Positions 43,576 to 56,131 of a stretch of 64,000 nt of DNA are shown one piece after another; position 1 is the first letter of the stretch, and each line of letters begins with the position of its first letter. A program made the position numbers and the translations under genes. The DNA is taken from assembly GCA_003313425.1 (NCBI GenBank), contig NHZP01000002.1, forward strand, positions 1,302,001-1,366,000. The letters run 5' to 3'. The notes beneath the pieces were generated by a model that saw only the letters and a list, made by a program, of their open reading frames with translations, was not told the DNA's origin and searched no databases. The stretch comes from Pseudopyrenochaeta lycopersici. Taxonomy: Eukaryota > Ascomycota > Dothideomycetes > Pleosporales > Pseudopyrenochaetaceae.

Positions 43576-45579
43576 ATGGCACACAACGATGAAGCAAAGC
43601 GCGCGACTACCGTCTTGACTATAGCGCAGCTCAAGTTCAAGCAGGCGCTCAAGAAGGAAGACGTGGAAGCCCGTCTACCACCCGTCGCCATCGAAACTAG
43701 CTCGCAGTTCTTCAGCGACCTGGATGCTGTTCTCAAGCAGAACACGCCCGTGAACGTCCAGGTATCTGAATACAGGCCATTGATCACGTGTACCTGGGAG
43801 CAGACTAATCGCAATGTATAGAAATGCACAGAGTGGATTGCCAAGCACATAGCTGCCTCCAAAGGCCGGAGCCCAGTACTCGGAGACTACCTGGTCTCGG
43901 TGTCAAGGTCCATCGTTGTGGATCAGCAGAGCCCGGCAGCAGCCAAAAAGGCAGCGCGCAATCGATTTGATCTTCTGTTGATTGTCAACGATGTCCTCCA
44001 TACTGACAAATTCCACGGTCGCAGCAACGCGAAGCAGGGTGTCTTCAGCAAAGAGTCGGCGTCATCCATTGCTGAACTAGTAGAACTGGCCGCCTCATGC
44101 GTCTTCGAAAAAGACTCGCAACTCGAGAAGAAGCTGAGGGCGATGCTGAATTTCTGGACTGTCAATCAGCTCATGAGCACCGAGGACCTCAAGTCCCTAC
44201 GGGAAAGGGCAGATGAGGGTTTACTCCTTGCTCAGGGCGGGAAACCTGTTCGCAAGAGAAATTATCTTCTACCGGACTATCACGGCGACAGAACCGTGCC
44301 GTGGCACGATCTGCCAGCTGCCTACATGCTAGAGCATATAATCAGACACCCCAAACGCCCCATCGATCCCTCTCGAATCAAAATCGCAAAGCTGGACAGA
44401 AAGCCAGTATCACCGCACGTACGCAAATTGCTAGACGACTACTTTGAAAATATCGATCTCCAATATGTGCCAACTGGCGACAACCCAACCGGCGAGACGC
44501 AAAAGTATAAGCTGTGGTTAGATCCAATGGGACAAATCGTCAAGCAGAACAAGGAGACGGGCGCATTTGCCACAATGTACAATGGCTATGGATGGTCCAT
44601 GAAATTTTGTCAGGACATGCAAAAGCACGGCGTGCCGGAGAATATCAAAATAGCACGGGAAGACATTGAGCGCATGGAGGATACTGATGAGACGCAGAAG
44701 TTATCACAGAAGCGCCGCGATGAGCGACGCTACTCTCCATCCCCAAGGCGACGTCGTCAATCATCTTCGGAATCAGATTATAGGCGGGAACGAGGCAGAT
44801 ATAGCCGGAGCCGAAGCCGGAGTCACAGCCAAAGTCGCAGCCGTCGGGGCTCGGCTTCGTCATATGACAGTCGACGCTCGCGCTCAAGGTCTCGGGACAG
44901 GAGCTACAACCGCCGACATCGTTCTCCAAGGAGCAAGACAAGAGCTTCGGACGACCCGGGCCAGAGACATGATGAAAGAGAATCTGGTCAACCTAGACCG
45001 CCACCACGGCCGTATGGGATGGACTCAACGCAGTCGGGACCGCAGTGGAACGGCCCAAAAGCTCCAAACCGACATGGCCAGGGCGGCCCTGGTGGCAATC
45101 AGTATTCCGGACCACCCCATCCGCCTCAGGCTTTCGGTAGTGGCTTTTCTCCAGCTCCGCAGCCACCGTTCAGTGCACCACCGTTTCCTGCCCCGCCTCC
45201 ACCGATGGGCCAGTTTCCAGGGCCATTTCCTGTCGGACAATACCCGCCGCCACCTCCTCCTCCAATCTCAGCTCCACAATTCCAAGGGCCTGGAGGCTTC
45301 GCAGCCAACATGGTGCCGCCTCCGCCACCACCCAATTTCAGTGGACCGTATCATCCCCCACCGCATAACATGACCGCCATGCCACAGAATCCTTACAACT
45401 TTGGCAATCAGCACGGGAACCAGCAAGGCAACAGCTTTGGCTTCGGTAATAATGGCGGCTACGGTCAAAATTCGGGGGCGCGCGGCGGTTATGGGGGTAA
45501 TGCTCAAGGCGGTGGGTATAATAGCAACAGAGGCGGCTATGGTGGTTCTCAGCGTGGCCAGCGCGGAGGAAGGTATTGA
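43576..45579 (+). CDS. CID-domain RNA-processing protein (CHERP/SCAF-like)
   Basis: Exon 1 is 43576-43761, intron 43762-43821 (60 bp), exon 2 43822-45579, total 647 residues. The N-terminal ~150 residues form a CTD-interacting domain, the fold that binds the phosphorylated tail of RNA polymerase II: 'TPVNVQKCTEWIAKHIAASK' spans the splice join, followed by 'RNRFDLLLIVNDVLHTDKFH' and 'KKLRAMLNFWTVNQLMS'. A middle region 'LPAAYMLEHIIRHPKRPIDP' and 'YNGYGWSMKFCQDMQKHGVP' is conserved-looking. An Arg/Ser-rich stretch (SRSRSRSHSQSRS) resembles splicing factors. The C-terminus is Pro-rich (PPPPP runs) and then Gly/Asn/Tyr-rich. The architecture resembles animal CHERP and SCAF proteins, which link transcription to splicing. 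Name and exact role are inferred; domain calls are strong. Confidence 0.88.
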
Positions 45580-46199
45580 TGTGTGATGCATATGTTTAGG
45601 AAGCGTATGTTGTATGAGTTAAGGCTGTACAGTGGTAAGTGAGGAGAGTTGCGTTCAGATACGTGCTTTCCCACTATTCCATGAATGGAAACGCGCAACG
45701 CATTCATCTTTCTCACCCCGCAAGGATGTGTGACTTTGGACGAAGTTACGATATTTGCGTTCTGTAAGCATATGAGCTCACAAATATCCTATTCAGACTG
45801 TGATGCCCTTCTTATTGCCCCTCTTGCCTGTGAATGCCAAAAATGGGTATGAGAGCCCTTCATCATATCACCACTTGCGTGCATCCGGCGCAAAATGAAT
45901 AGTAGCTCACTCACGTAAGCCTATCTGATCAACACGTTCACTGCCAATCTGGCCTGTAAACTACGTTACCCAGATGTTGTGATTTAAGTCTCCACTTGCC
46001 ATGTCCGATGGTGGAAGTGAAGACGCGCTACGCTTTACGTGATGATTGGCTGACGAGGTACCTAGGCTTGGCGACGAATGGTCAAGCAACCTATGTCGAT
46101 ATCTCTTCTACAAACCAGAACCCCACCCTCGAGACTCAATCCGCTGACCATGACTCTGGCCCACAGCTTCGGCGCCATCTCCAGCGGTGTATCCGCGTA
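45580..46199. other. Intergenic, no gene seen
   Basis: 620 bp between two same-strand genes, holding the 3' end of the CID gene and the leader of the chromodomain gene. An upstream in-frame ATG at 45996 is not preferred for the next gene. Confidence 0.45.
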
Positions 46200-49100
46200 A
46201 TGGCGACTGCGAGGAGGAAGCGCGACTCCAGCATATCTTCCCCGAACGTGCGCCGCCGCACTGCGGGCGAGTTCAGCGATCCAAGCTATAACGAGCACAA
46301 CACCGACGACAGCACGCAGTACTGGGAGGCGGAGTGCATACTAGACGAGCGAACACGTCTGAGAGAGCGGCAATACCTCATCAAATGGAAAGGGACTGAT
46401 CCCAAGACGGAGCAAGAGTGGGAACCCTCGTGGGAGCCCGTAAAGAACGCGAACAAAGCCCTCGTTGCATCTTGGGTAGAATTGAAGGCACGGCGGGCCA
46501 AAGCGGCTGGGAAAAGACCAAGAGGGCGGCTAAGGAAGCTGCAGGCGGCGCAGCAACCCCCACGGCGCGAATCCGAGTCTCGCGTCTTTGCGGGCAGCCC
46601 TCAGCCTTCCACGGCAAGTTCCTCCACTTTGCGCTCCGAGCCCTCGACTCCAGCTCGCGACCACTTCGCACCGGTAGTGCCATCTAGAACGGGCACAACT
46701 CCAATTTCTACGCCAGCTTCCTCACGCCCTGCATCACCACGAGTACAGATCGCTACCCGGGGCAGCAGTTACGAGCGAGACGAGTTTGAGGTCATCTCCC
46801 AACTAGCAGCATCACAGTTTGCATACTCTCAAGCCCATACTCAAGAATCTGACCTAGACAGCTCGCAGCTCTTCACCGCAACGGGACCATTCTCCTCCGG
46901 CATCGTCCCCGACTCTCAGGACTCCGCCGCGGAGGCGAGCTTCGTACCTGCGACACAATCGACAGGAGACACCAGCCAAGATAGTACGGTTGGAGGCGGG
47001 TCGCTGGACCAGGAAGGAGCCACAGAGGACTTGGTTCGTCTGCAATACTAACGTGCAGACTTTGAAGTGTTTGCTAACAAGATGCTGCAGGGCCTCCTTG
47101 AAGTTATCCAAGAAGCCACACCAAGTGACGTGTCACCTGATACATCCATTCCTGAGACTGTCCCGGATATTACCGCGGATTGCCAGAGCGAGTGCCATTG
47201 GGCCCACATACATGATCTGAAAGAAGTCTCAGACACATTCGAGAACACAGAGCGCCATTCACAGTTTGTGCAGGCGGTAGCTGATACGCAAGATCGTTAT
47301 ATAGACTACGAAGGGGAGCAGCAGATTGTCGCTGAACCAGAGAGCGACGAAACTGTGCTTGACAAGAGTTCTGAAAGCCACACACGCGATATTATAGAGG
47401 AAGACCCTGCGAGTGCTTTAATACCTCGCTCTCACTCTCCCAAGCGAATTGACATCTGCGAAGAACAGGCAAGTCTAATCGAGCCATCAATTCCAGAGCA
47501 AAACGCCCAGGTCCCATCACACTTCCAGTGTTCACCGTGTCACAATTCGTCAACTCTGGGTCACGGTGTTGCACAGAATCACAACGATCCTAGTATATCA
47601 CATACCGCAAGAGTCGGACTCGTCAATAGCGTAGACACAATAGTACCGCCAAGTGGAGCGCCAAGTCCAGGCATTGCTGAGAGCATCATTATTCCAGAAT
47701 CTTCACATAGAGCCTGTCTGCAGTTTGAACGAACAGAGACGAGGCCGTTTGCGCGAGATCAGAAGCAGGACGACGAGTTCTTAAAGGTGTTATCTAAACC
47801 AGAGGATATTCGCAGCCCTGCCTCAACAAGAAGACAGAAGCAGGGAATCGAAGGGCAGGTCATTGATAACATTGTGCAGTCCATCGTCGAATCACCAACC
47901 AGTACAGAAGCAGATATTCGACGGCGTGACTTTACGCCTCACTCACAGGCAGCTCGCTCAACTGAACGGTCAACAGAGTCTCGCGAGCATAACGCCCAAG
48001 TCTTACCTGCAGACGCAGACTTAAGTACACAAGAGGAATACACTACTCGTTCTGCCAACTTTGAGTCGCGGCACAACTCACCCCAAGAAATTCCAGAGCG
48101 GCAGTCAGGATTGACGGAACAGAGTGCTTCTCCGATATCTCTGCCCCCGAGCCAATCGCTTGGTAGCCTGGATTCAAAGATACCATCTAGACCCGGCACA
48201 CCAGTTTCATCCCCTTCATTATCAATCATGGCCAGCCACAATACTGGAGATGAAGTTGCGCAACAGCTTAAGGAACAATTGGCGAAGCGCGAGGCCGGAA
48301 ATCCCTATATTCCATCCGGACGCATCGCCAGCTCATTTACCACTCCGTTTGCCAACAACCCAGCTCCAGTTCCGGCTTCGGAAGAATTTGCTCGCTCCCT
48401 CACTTCTGCAAGGAGATTACTCAGAACAAATGTATCTCCTTCTGACGCAGCCATGGAAGGTTCAAGATCGCCGTCAACGGTTCCTGGTAGATCGCCCGCT
48501 TTGCAAGTACCCACTTCATTAAGGACAGTTGCTTTTGCGCCCCCCATCAGCAATGTACCAGCAGCCCCAGCCCACGAGACGCATATGGCTACTAGTGTTG
48601 GTGCGCTACACGAACCAGCTGATATTGAAGTCATGGACACCGCAAATGACGCAATCTCACCACACGACCTGCCTTCAGCGACCGATCCTGAAGATGAGGA
48701 GCTTAGTGACATTGACGACGATGACAGTGAAAGCCTTCTGAACGATGACTTGAACCTAGAGCACGAGGAATACATCGTACCGCTCTTCATTGAGGGGCGA
48801 CAAAGCGATACGTACTCTGCGCACATCGACCAAAAGAAGGATATCCTAGAGCAATTCCTTAAAGATCCTCGTGGCTTCAACCCTCTATCAAAAGTTGAAG
48901 AAGTACTCTCCTACCTCAGGGCTGTTGAGACTCACATCGATCTTGTGTTCGCGGAAGCTGATTCAGCTTCATTCGCTGACATGAGCTCGGCAACACAGAT
49001 TGAGTTCGCGGCAAATTTCGGTATGGTGAACTCTACCAAGCTTCGGTTCTTGGATACAATGTTCCATCATCTGCGGCATCATGATAAACATGTTGTGTTA

Positions 49101-50662
49101 GTCACCGAGAAGGACAATGATCTTCTCTTTGATATCCTCGAAACGTTCTGCAAAGCTAAGTGCATCAATTACACTTTACCAACAAAGGACCGTCAAGCAA
49201 ATCCGGAGCGTGTTGAGGGAACCTTGGTCGTCACTATCTTTCCTAGCGATGCGTCACCAATCATCCGCAATCCTGATGTTATCATCTGTCTTGACGGTGT
49301 GCAGCAAGCAATCCAGCTGCGACAGAAGAACTGGGCTCGGTCTACTGGTCATAACATTGTGCCGATTCTGCATTTAGTGATTCCCCGAGCAGTAGGTCAC
49401 ATTGAGCGTTACATATCGCCAGCCCTCAATAATAGGGAGCGCATACACACGATTTTGGCCAGCTTGGCGCAGATGCGTGGAGAGCTTGGCAAACCCATTG
49501 ATGAAGATACACCTCGAGCGCCAATTGCGGCTGCGCAAGTGGTGGACTGGCTTACGGCTGATAACGACGACAACGGGCTGAGTTGGCCGCTGCCATCTAT
49601 TGGCAGCGTCAAAGATATCATTGAATTCCAGTCACAGATGTCACAGGTGTCGCCAACTCCCCCAGCACCTGAGCGGATCAAACGCCCGCTGGTAAGCTTG
49701 ACAGAGACCATCTACCACACGAGTCACTACTGACAATCTTGTAGGATGATGAAGAACTCGATCCAGTGAAGCGTATGCGGTTCACCCCGCAACCACAAAC
49801 CACTATAGACTCGAGCATGACGAAGAACGAGCATGAGGTGACTCATATAAGCGATTCAATGCCCGGAACAGCTGCGGATGTAACAAGCCTGCAAAGACGG
49901 CTGGCACAGACAGAGGAGGTATACCAGAAAGAACGCACCGGACGTAAAGCAGAAGAACAGCGTTTCGTTGACCATGAAGCGATGTGGATTGAACAACAGA
50001 CCGTGCATGAGGATCTGGATCGAAAATATCGAGTGCTTGTTGCCCAGCAAAAAACAGTGGAAGGGAAGCTTGAGACGATGACAAAGAGAATCGAAACACT
50101 ACATGGCCTCCTTACCACCACAAAAGATGAAAAGCGCGATCTTGAACAGCAACTTGAAGAACAACGCGCTACCCATCTCCTGTCCGACGATGAGAAGACT
50201 AGCGAGATCACACGGCTGCGAAAAGAACTCGCAACCGTACTGGAAGACAAGGAACGCGCGATCAGAAGTCAACAGTCAAGTGACGGCATACTTGATTACA
50301 CAAAGGAGCAGTACCGCAACGCTCAAGAGGCTGCTGCTTCCTCCCAGGCCACTATCGCCAGACTCACTGAAGAGAACACGAAACTCAGTCACGCTGCGTC
50401 TGGGGAGCCTGCAAAACTAAAAGCCCTACATCTAGATAGGCAGTATGACAATCAGGACAAGCAGCTGAAGCGCATGCAAGCCGAGATCAACATGCTAAAG
50501 AGGGCGCTGATGCAAAAGGAAGAAGAACTGCAAAAGTCGCGGAACAATATGGGACGTATGGGCGTCGGGACCCGGGCGCAGAGTGCTACACCCCAACCCA
50601 AGATCAGAAGTCGCGCGGCGAGTCCGATGGGAGGGCGTTTAAGTAATCTCCGCAACGGATGA
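46200..50662 (+). CDS. Chromodomain-Hda3 protein (CDP-2-like HDAC complex subunit)
   Basis: Exons are 46200-47033, 47091-49691 and 49745-50662, all phase 0, giving 1,450 residues. Residues ~41-92 form a chromodomain ('YWEAECILDERT', 'QYLIKWKG', 'WEPSWEP') with aromatic residues able to cage methyl-lysine. A long disordered Ser/Pro/Glu-rich linker follows. Residues ~838-1145 match the HDA2/3-type helicase-like domain of class II HDAC complexes ('EYIVPLFIEGRQSDTYS', 'HVVLVTEKDNDLLFDILETF', 'NPDVIICLDGVQQAIQ'). Exon 3 encodes a long coiled coil with heptads ('LETMTKRIETLHGLLTTTK'). This is the arrangement of Neurospora CDP-2, part of the HCHC heterochromatin complex with HDA-1. The first intron has an atypical GTTCGT donor but a good GCTAAC branch and CTGCAG acceptor. 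Start at 46200 chosen because it precedes a basic nuclear-type leader. Confidence 0.85.
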
Positions 50663-51235
50663 TTAGGGTGGAGGTGCAGAGTAGATGACTACAAGATGGG
50701 GACGTTATGATACACATGAAATTACGTTCTTTGCGCTTTGGTTTTGGACGATGGTCTGAACCAGGTATTATATCACACATGGGCTCTTGACATTTTTGCG
50801 CAGTGTGGATTTTGAACACCACATTAGAGGATTTGATGCTCCGATACAAGTCTATTCATTCTAGTTGGTCGGTGTGGCTTTACGCCATTCGGACGAACAG
50901 CTGAAGTCTGGACCAGAATTCCTCGTTGGACACATTGAGATACGATGGTCAAGGTGATTGCGAACAATAGGGTAGTAGATGGCTTGCCAAGAGGTGAGGA
51001 CTTGCACCGCATTAGTGTCTCACCGCATGATAGCACAGGAGTACGGCAGCGGCCATAGCTGAACTTTAAATCGTCAGCTCCTGTTGAGGCTCTGCGCGAT
51101 TGTCGCATCAAGCATTCGGCGACAGCTAATGCGAAGTGGAGCCGACATACGTACCCAAGCGCCAGGTCGACAGCAATTTCTTATCTGTGAACAAGAGCGG
51201 GGATGACAACGATGCATATCAACGTGCCCTCTGGC

Positions 51236-51280
<45 letters not shown>

Positions 51281-52879
51281 CTACCTCAGATGTTTAAAAT
51301 ACCGCATCAGCAGTCCAAATTTAGTTCTCCCTCTGCAAGACTCTACCAAGGTCAAAAGTCAGACGTCAGCCACCAACCGTTCTACTCTGCTCATGAGCAC
51401 GCGATATTCCCCAGATTTTCAAGGACCCTTGCCCCATCTTACACTAGTGGGAAGAGCGCCGGTATGACATCGACGGCGTTGCCGAAACGTTCATGGGTCA
51501 ATATGCTGCAGGGCGTCCCACTAGACCAGTCTTGAGATATGCAGTATCAGCCTTGTGCAAGTGGGTGGTGGTGAGAAGCAGCGATGTTGAGCATGTGAGT
51601 GGCTCGGGTGGCTGCGTCGGGGTACATAATTGTTGAGTACGAGAAGTCTGGGGAAAGGGCGCTAAGCGGGGGAGCTGAGGAGGATAAGATAGGTAGTTAT
51701 GCGATGCTTGGGAAAGACGAGATGGTGTGAGGTGGTCGCCATGTTGTCACTTTCCAAGACTGTGCATTGGCGCGCTAGGGTTTGTTAGGGTAAGGAGGGG
51801 GCGTCAGCGGCCAAGCAAGGTTGTGTGGAGTTGGGGCTGTCTCGTCGCAGGCTTGAGAGCGCAAAGCCTCGCCCTAACGACTTCCTAAGACGTCTTCGCA
51901 TCTTGACTCCACATCTATCAGAATCGAAAAGCTTAACTATATCTATCAACCAGTGTCTCGCAACGTACTTGTGTGTAACAGGCTGATGTCGCCGACACCG
52001 GTCAGCAAGAGATACCTTGGGTGGCCTAAGAGTGCGACCCGACGTCTTGGATGAAGCTGCACGTCGTGAGGTTACACCATGTCAGACTCGATGATGCGCC
52101 CGTTCGAACTCGGCCTTTTCGTTAAGTCTCCACCCTCAACCCCAGCAACTACCACACTTTTCTGCGGATACTAATGCATTTGCAGGTAAGCCGATCAGGT
52201 TCTGGCCGACCACTGATGACGGGAGAAATTTTTGTCGCCTTGGCACAGTAGGTAAGTTGCTTTGACTTTGGTTCTTTGGTGGTCTTGAAAGTTTAGGCCA
52301 AAAAAGTTGCTCTTACGTTACTTATTTGGTCTATGCCTTGGTTGCACAAGGCGTTATGATCGTCCATCACAGATTGCGTGCGTATGGCTGGCAGATGGTG
52401 ACGAGCATCACTAGGTGAACCGTGGATCGCGTTGCGCACTTGTCGCATCCGCAGTATCACCGCATGCCAAGACCACCAAGAGGTGCGGAAACGCAAGAAA
52501 AGAGACCGCCCAGGCGCACTTCACCTTACATCTGCATGGGAAGAGGAGGGGCAGCGCCACTGACGTTGCTGATCTTCGGGGATGAAAGCACAGCGCACGG
52601 CCTGCCCGTTTATTGTTTTGTTATTGGCTGTCACCGTAGCTGCGCGTGATTCCGCAGCCCTGCAACAAAGTTACATTGACAGCCGAGCCGGGGGAACTTT
52701 GGCAAAGGGAGCTCTCTGCCTTGTACAACGACGCTATTCCCTGTCTCTCATATAGCCGTGCAGCATGCGGCTTGGCCTTTGCTCAAGCTCCCCGCAGGAG
52801 CTTATAAGCAAATACTTGCCCGGCCGCAACATCCGTTCACCAAGACGACACCGGAGCTCCGTGCCCCTACTGTTCAAAT
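50663..52879. other. Intergenic with GT microsatellite, no gene seen
   Basis: 2.2 kb between two same-strand genes. Apart from the GT repeat I see no gene. The right end carries a TATAAG element near 52804, about 75 bp before the transporter ATG, and a moderately GC-rich upstream region. Confidence 0.45.
51237..51278 (+). repeat. (GT)21 microsatellite
   Basis: Twenty-one uninterrupted GT units. Open frames crossing it (Cys-Val repeats) are artefacts. It should be length-polymorphic between strains. Confidence 0.97.
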
Positions 52880-55159
52880 ATGGCTGAGCCTGAGAAGGAG
52901 ACCAAGGTGGAGTAAGCACCGCCAAGCACAGAATCCACCTCTTGTATTAGTTTGTTGACATGTTGATCCAGACAAATCCTTGACGAGCACCAAGAGCGTA
53001 AAAGTTCCATCCGTGACAATGATAAGCTACGCAGAGCAAGTATTGCCCAATTGACAGCCAACGTTGATGGAGAGTGAGTGGCTTACCAGTAAGACGTTCC
53101 GTTCCCATGCTCATACGTTTAGGGTCCGCAACCCGCTAGTTGGTCTTTCGAGGGAAGAGCTTCTCGCCGATGTTCATAGCTTCGCCCAGGAACACCAACT
53201 GGAGGACGTTGAGCCACTTCTTATAAAGGGCGCACTGGTTGCGCAGTCTCCAGCCCTCTTTGAGGATCTTGCAGAATTGGACGATGCCGACCGCAACGCC
53301 ATTCGTGAAGAGATCACCAATCGTTTCAAGCTCCCTCGAACACTCTACTTGACAATTATCCTCAACTCAGTCGCAGCTGCCATCCAGGGTTGGGATCAAA
53401 CGGGTTCTAATGGGGCTAATCTGACCTTCGGTGAGGCGTTTGGTATCCCAGACGCTGGCCCCAAGTGCTTGGAGGCGGGAACTTGTGAGAAGAATAGCTG
53501 GATTATTGGTTTTGTAAACGCATGTCCCTATATTGCCATCGCTCTGTTCTGCGCCTGGATTTCTGACCCTGTCAACGAACTCGTCGGCCGTCGTGGAACA
53601 ATCTTCATCGCCGCTATATTCTCACTGTTAGCTCCCATTGGTTCTGGATTCACTCAGAAATGGGGCCAGCTAGCTGCTTGTCGTGTTCTCCTCGGTATCG
53701 GCATGGGACTCAAAGAAGTAACTGTGCCTGTCTTCTCCGCTGAAGTTGTACCGGCCAACGTACGCGGTGGCCTCGTCATGTCATGGCAGATCTGGACAGC
53801 CTTCGGCATCTTCCTTGGTTTTTGTGCCAACTTAGCTGTTATGGTGAGTTTCCCCACAAATGGTTTCAGCGATTTTTACTCACGATGTGGCTGTTAGAAT
53901 ACTGGCACGATCTCTTGGCGTTTACAGTTGGGCTCTGCATTCATTCCTGCTGTTCCTCTTTGTCTTGGTGTCTGGTTCATACCAGAATCTCCAAGATGGC
54001 TGATGAAGAAACGCAAATATGCCAAAGCCTACAAGTCATTCTTGAGGCTGCGAAACACTCCGCTTCAAGCGGCTCGGGATCTCTACTATACCCATTCTCT
54101 GCTCGCTCAGGAGGAAGTCCTGATCAAAGAGGCTGGTCTAAGTCCCAACAGCAACTTTTTCACACGCTTCGTTGAGCTGTTCACCATCCCTCGCGTTCGT
54201 CGTGCAACGCAGGCCTCGGGTATCGTTATGATAGGGCAACAAATGTGTGGAATCAACATCATCGCATTCTACTCGTCCACTATCTTCAAAGAGGGCGGAG
54301 CCACTGAGAAGACTGCCTTGATTGCTTCTTTCGGATTTGGACTCATCAACTTTGTGTTTGCTTGGCCTGCAGTCTGGTAAGATAATTTAGCACTAAATTT
54401 CACTAGAGACAACGTACTGACATATATCCAGGACTATCGATACCTTTGGTCGCCGCGGACTACTCCTCTTCACCTTCCCTAACATGTTCTGGACGCTCTT
54501 GGCGGCTGGTATGTGCTACTACATTCCAAGGGAGAACCCGGCACATATGGGCCTCATTGCGTTCTTCGTGTATCTCTTTGGTGCTTTCTACAGCCCCGGA
54601 GAAGGCCCAGTTCCGTTTGCGTACTCAGCTGAAGTGTTTCCACTCTCTCATCGTGAGATGGGAATGTCCTGGGCTGTAGCTACGAACAACTTCTGGGCAG
54701 CGGTGCTGTCGCTTACGCTTCCCCGCATGCTGAAGGTTATGAAGCCTCAGGGTGTGTTCGGATTCTACGCCGGTTTGAACATTGTCGCATTGATCATGAT
54801 GTAAGTGGATCCTTGACCTAGTTTATGCAAGTAGATATTGACCAAATTTCAGCTTCCTGTGGTTGCCAGAGACCAAGCAAAGGACACTCGAGGAGCTCGA
54901 CTACATCTTCGCTGTTCCCACACGAACTCACATGAAGTATCAAGCGGGGCCGAATCTTTCTTGGTGGATTAAAACCTATGTCCTTCGCAAAAAGGGACTG
55001 TCAAAGCCTGTGTTGTACAAGCTTGGCGACCAGCGTCCCCCGGTTAGCGTTACGGCCCAACTCAGCTACGCGTGGAACACATATATCCTCCGTAAGAAGG
55101 GTTTGGTTAAGCCCAATGCATACGTGAGGGCTGCGCCTGTAGGCGAAAAGCAAGTCTAG
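52880..55159 (+). CDS. MFS sugar/polyol transporter
   Basis: Six exons: 52880-52911, 52972-53073, 53123-53843, 53898-54376, 54432-54800 and 54853-55159; all joins keep frame, total 669 residues. It is a 12-helix sugar-porter family member of the major facilitator superfamily. A long cytosolic N-terminus (about 110 residues, including '[20 protein letters not shown]') precedes the first helix at '[19 protein letters not shown]'. Family signatures seen are '[13 protein letters not shown]' (loop 2-3), '[20 protein letters not shown]', '[20 protein letters not shown]', '[18 protein letters not shown]', '[14 protein letters not shown]' and '[17 protein letters not shown]'. The '[19 protein letters not shown]' segment is typical of a fungal subgroup annotated as sugar or myo-inositol transporters. 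Substrate is not predictable. The two tiny 5' exons were placed because they read in frame with good GTAAGC and GTGAGT donors. Confidence 0.9.
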
Positions 55160-56131
55160 TTCATCGAAGCACATTGCGATTCGAGAGCATCCAGATTCAT
55201 ATACCTCAAGTTTGGTCGCCAGAACAGCAAACCGAACTTGAAGTGATTATCGTCTAGTCTGGAACGAGCCCGAGAATCCGTTAGTTGGGCGTGGTGGGAT
55301 GATGTCCAGTTGTAATGTTTGCGCTCTATACCCTCCTCGTGGCTGCATACAGTCAGTCTACGCAGTCTGTCCCTAATGATGATACTCAATGGAATTTATT
55401 GGTTTGGATTTAATCGAACTAAATCGAATGTGACGTGATGTGTAGGGAGAGGGAAAACATGTCGTTGAGAAAGCCCAGAGGTGAAGTTCACATAAAGTTC
55501 GTTGATTACGGGATGTACGGTAATGACTCGATTACCCAAATCGTGACTTCCTAATCAATTGCGTTAGCATACTCATCTAGGGCTGCTATGGTGTTTTGGC
55601 AATTCTTCATATCTAGGAAGTTGTTCAACACGTCGAGGCCGGACGTCTCAATTAACAACACACGAGATCACGCTTGCCGTCACTATCTCCACCAAATGGC
55701 TTCCCTAGCGTCAACGCATCAACGCCTTTTTTGCACCTTCACATGCGCGCGCTGAATTAAGCCAATTAAAATGCCCAGCTTTTCGGAGATGGAGATTTCC
55801 CCGGATTGAGTGCTACCAATCAAATCCATGGCTGTTGCCTCGGTATCTCGTCCCTGCATGGGACTAAGGGTCGGCCGATGCACTCCAGGCGGTGCTGTCG
55901 CAAGCAACAGGAAGGTGGGCTGACCCGGAAACCTATTGCGAATCCTGGGAAAGGTGAACATAAGAGCTTCGGTTCCCACGATCTTCCAGGGGAAGGGATT
56001 GAATTTGGAATCTTACCAGCCTGAGGTTGGCATCGCTAAAAGAAGGCTTCCCCGCATCTTGGAAGACGTTCCTTATCAGTCATCCTCAGATATCGCAAAC
56101 ATCAGACTGCCTCAACAAAGCGGACTTTGAG
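55160..56131. other. Intergenic, no gene seen
   Basis: 972 bp. A minus-strand frame at 55979-55719 ending 'EKLGILIGLIQRAHVKVQKR' has some coding character but no start context, partner exon or family match. Confidence 0.4.

Noticed and set aside
43411..43584. N-terminal extension of YIH1 to an ATG at 43584
   Set aside because: The extension overlaps the start of the divergent CID gene and has no similarity to the RWD family; M at 43410 fits the family start.
44666..45373. Plus-strand open frame of 235 codons in another frame of the CID gene
   Set aside because: It arises from the Arg/Ser and Pro repeats read one base off; the main frame has the recognised domain.
51203..51535. Open frames with (Cys-Val)n across the GT repeat
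   Set aside because: Translation of a microsatellite, not a protein.
55719..55979. Minus-strand open frame ending EKLGILIGLIQRAHVKVQKR
   Set aside because: Isolated, with no recognisable family or splice-linked exon; insufficient support.
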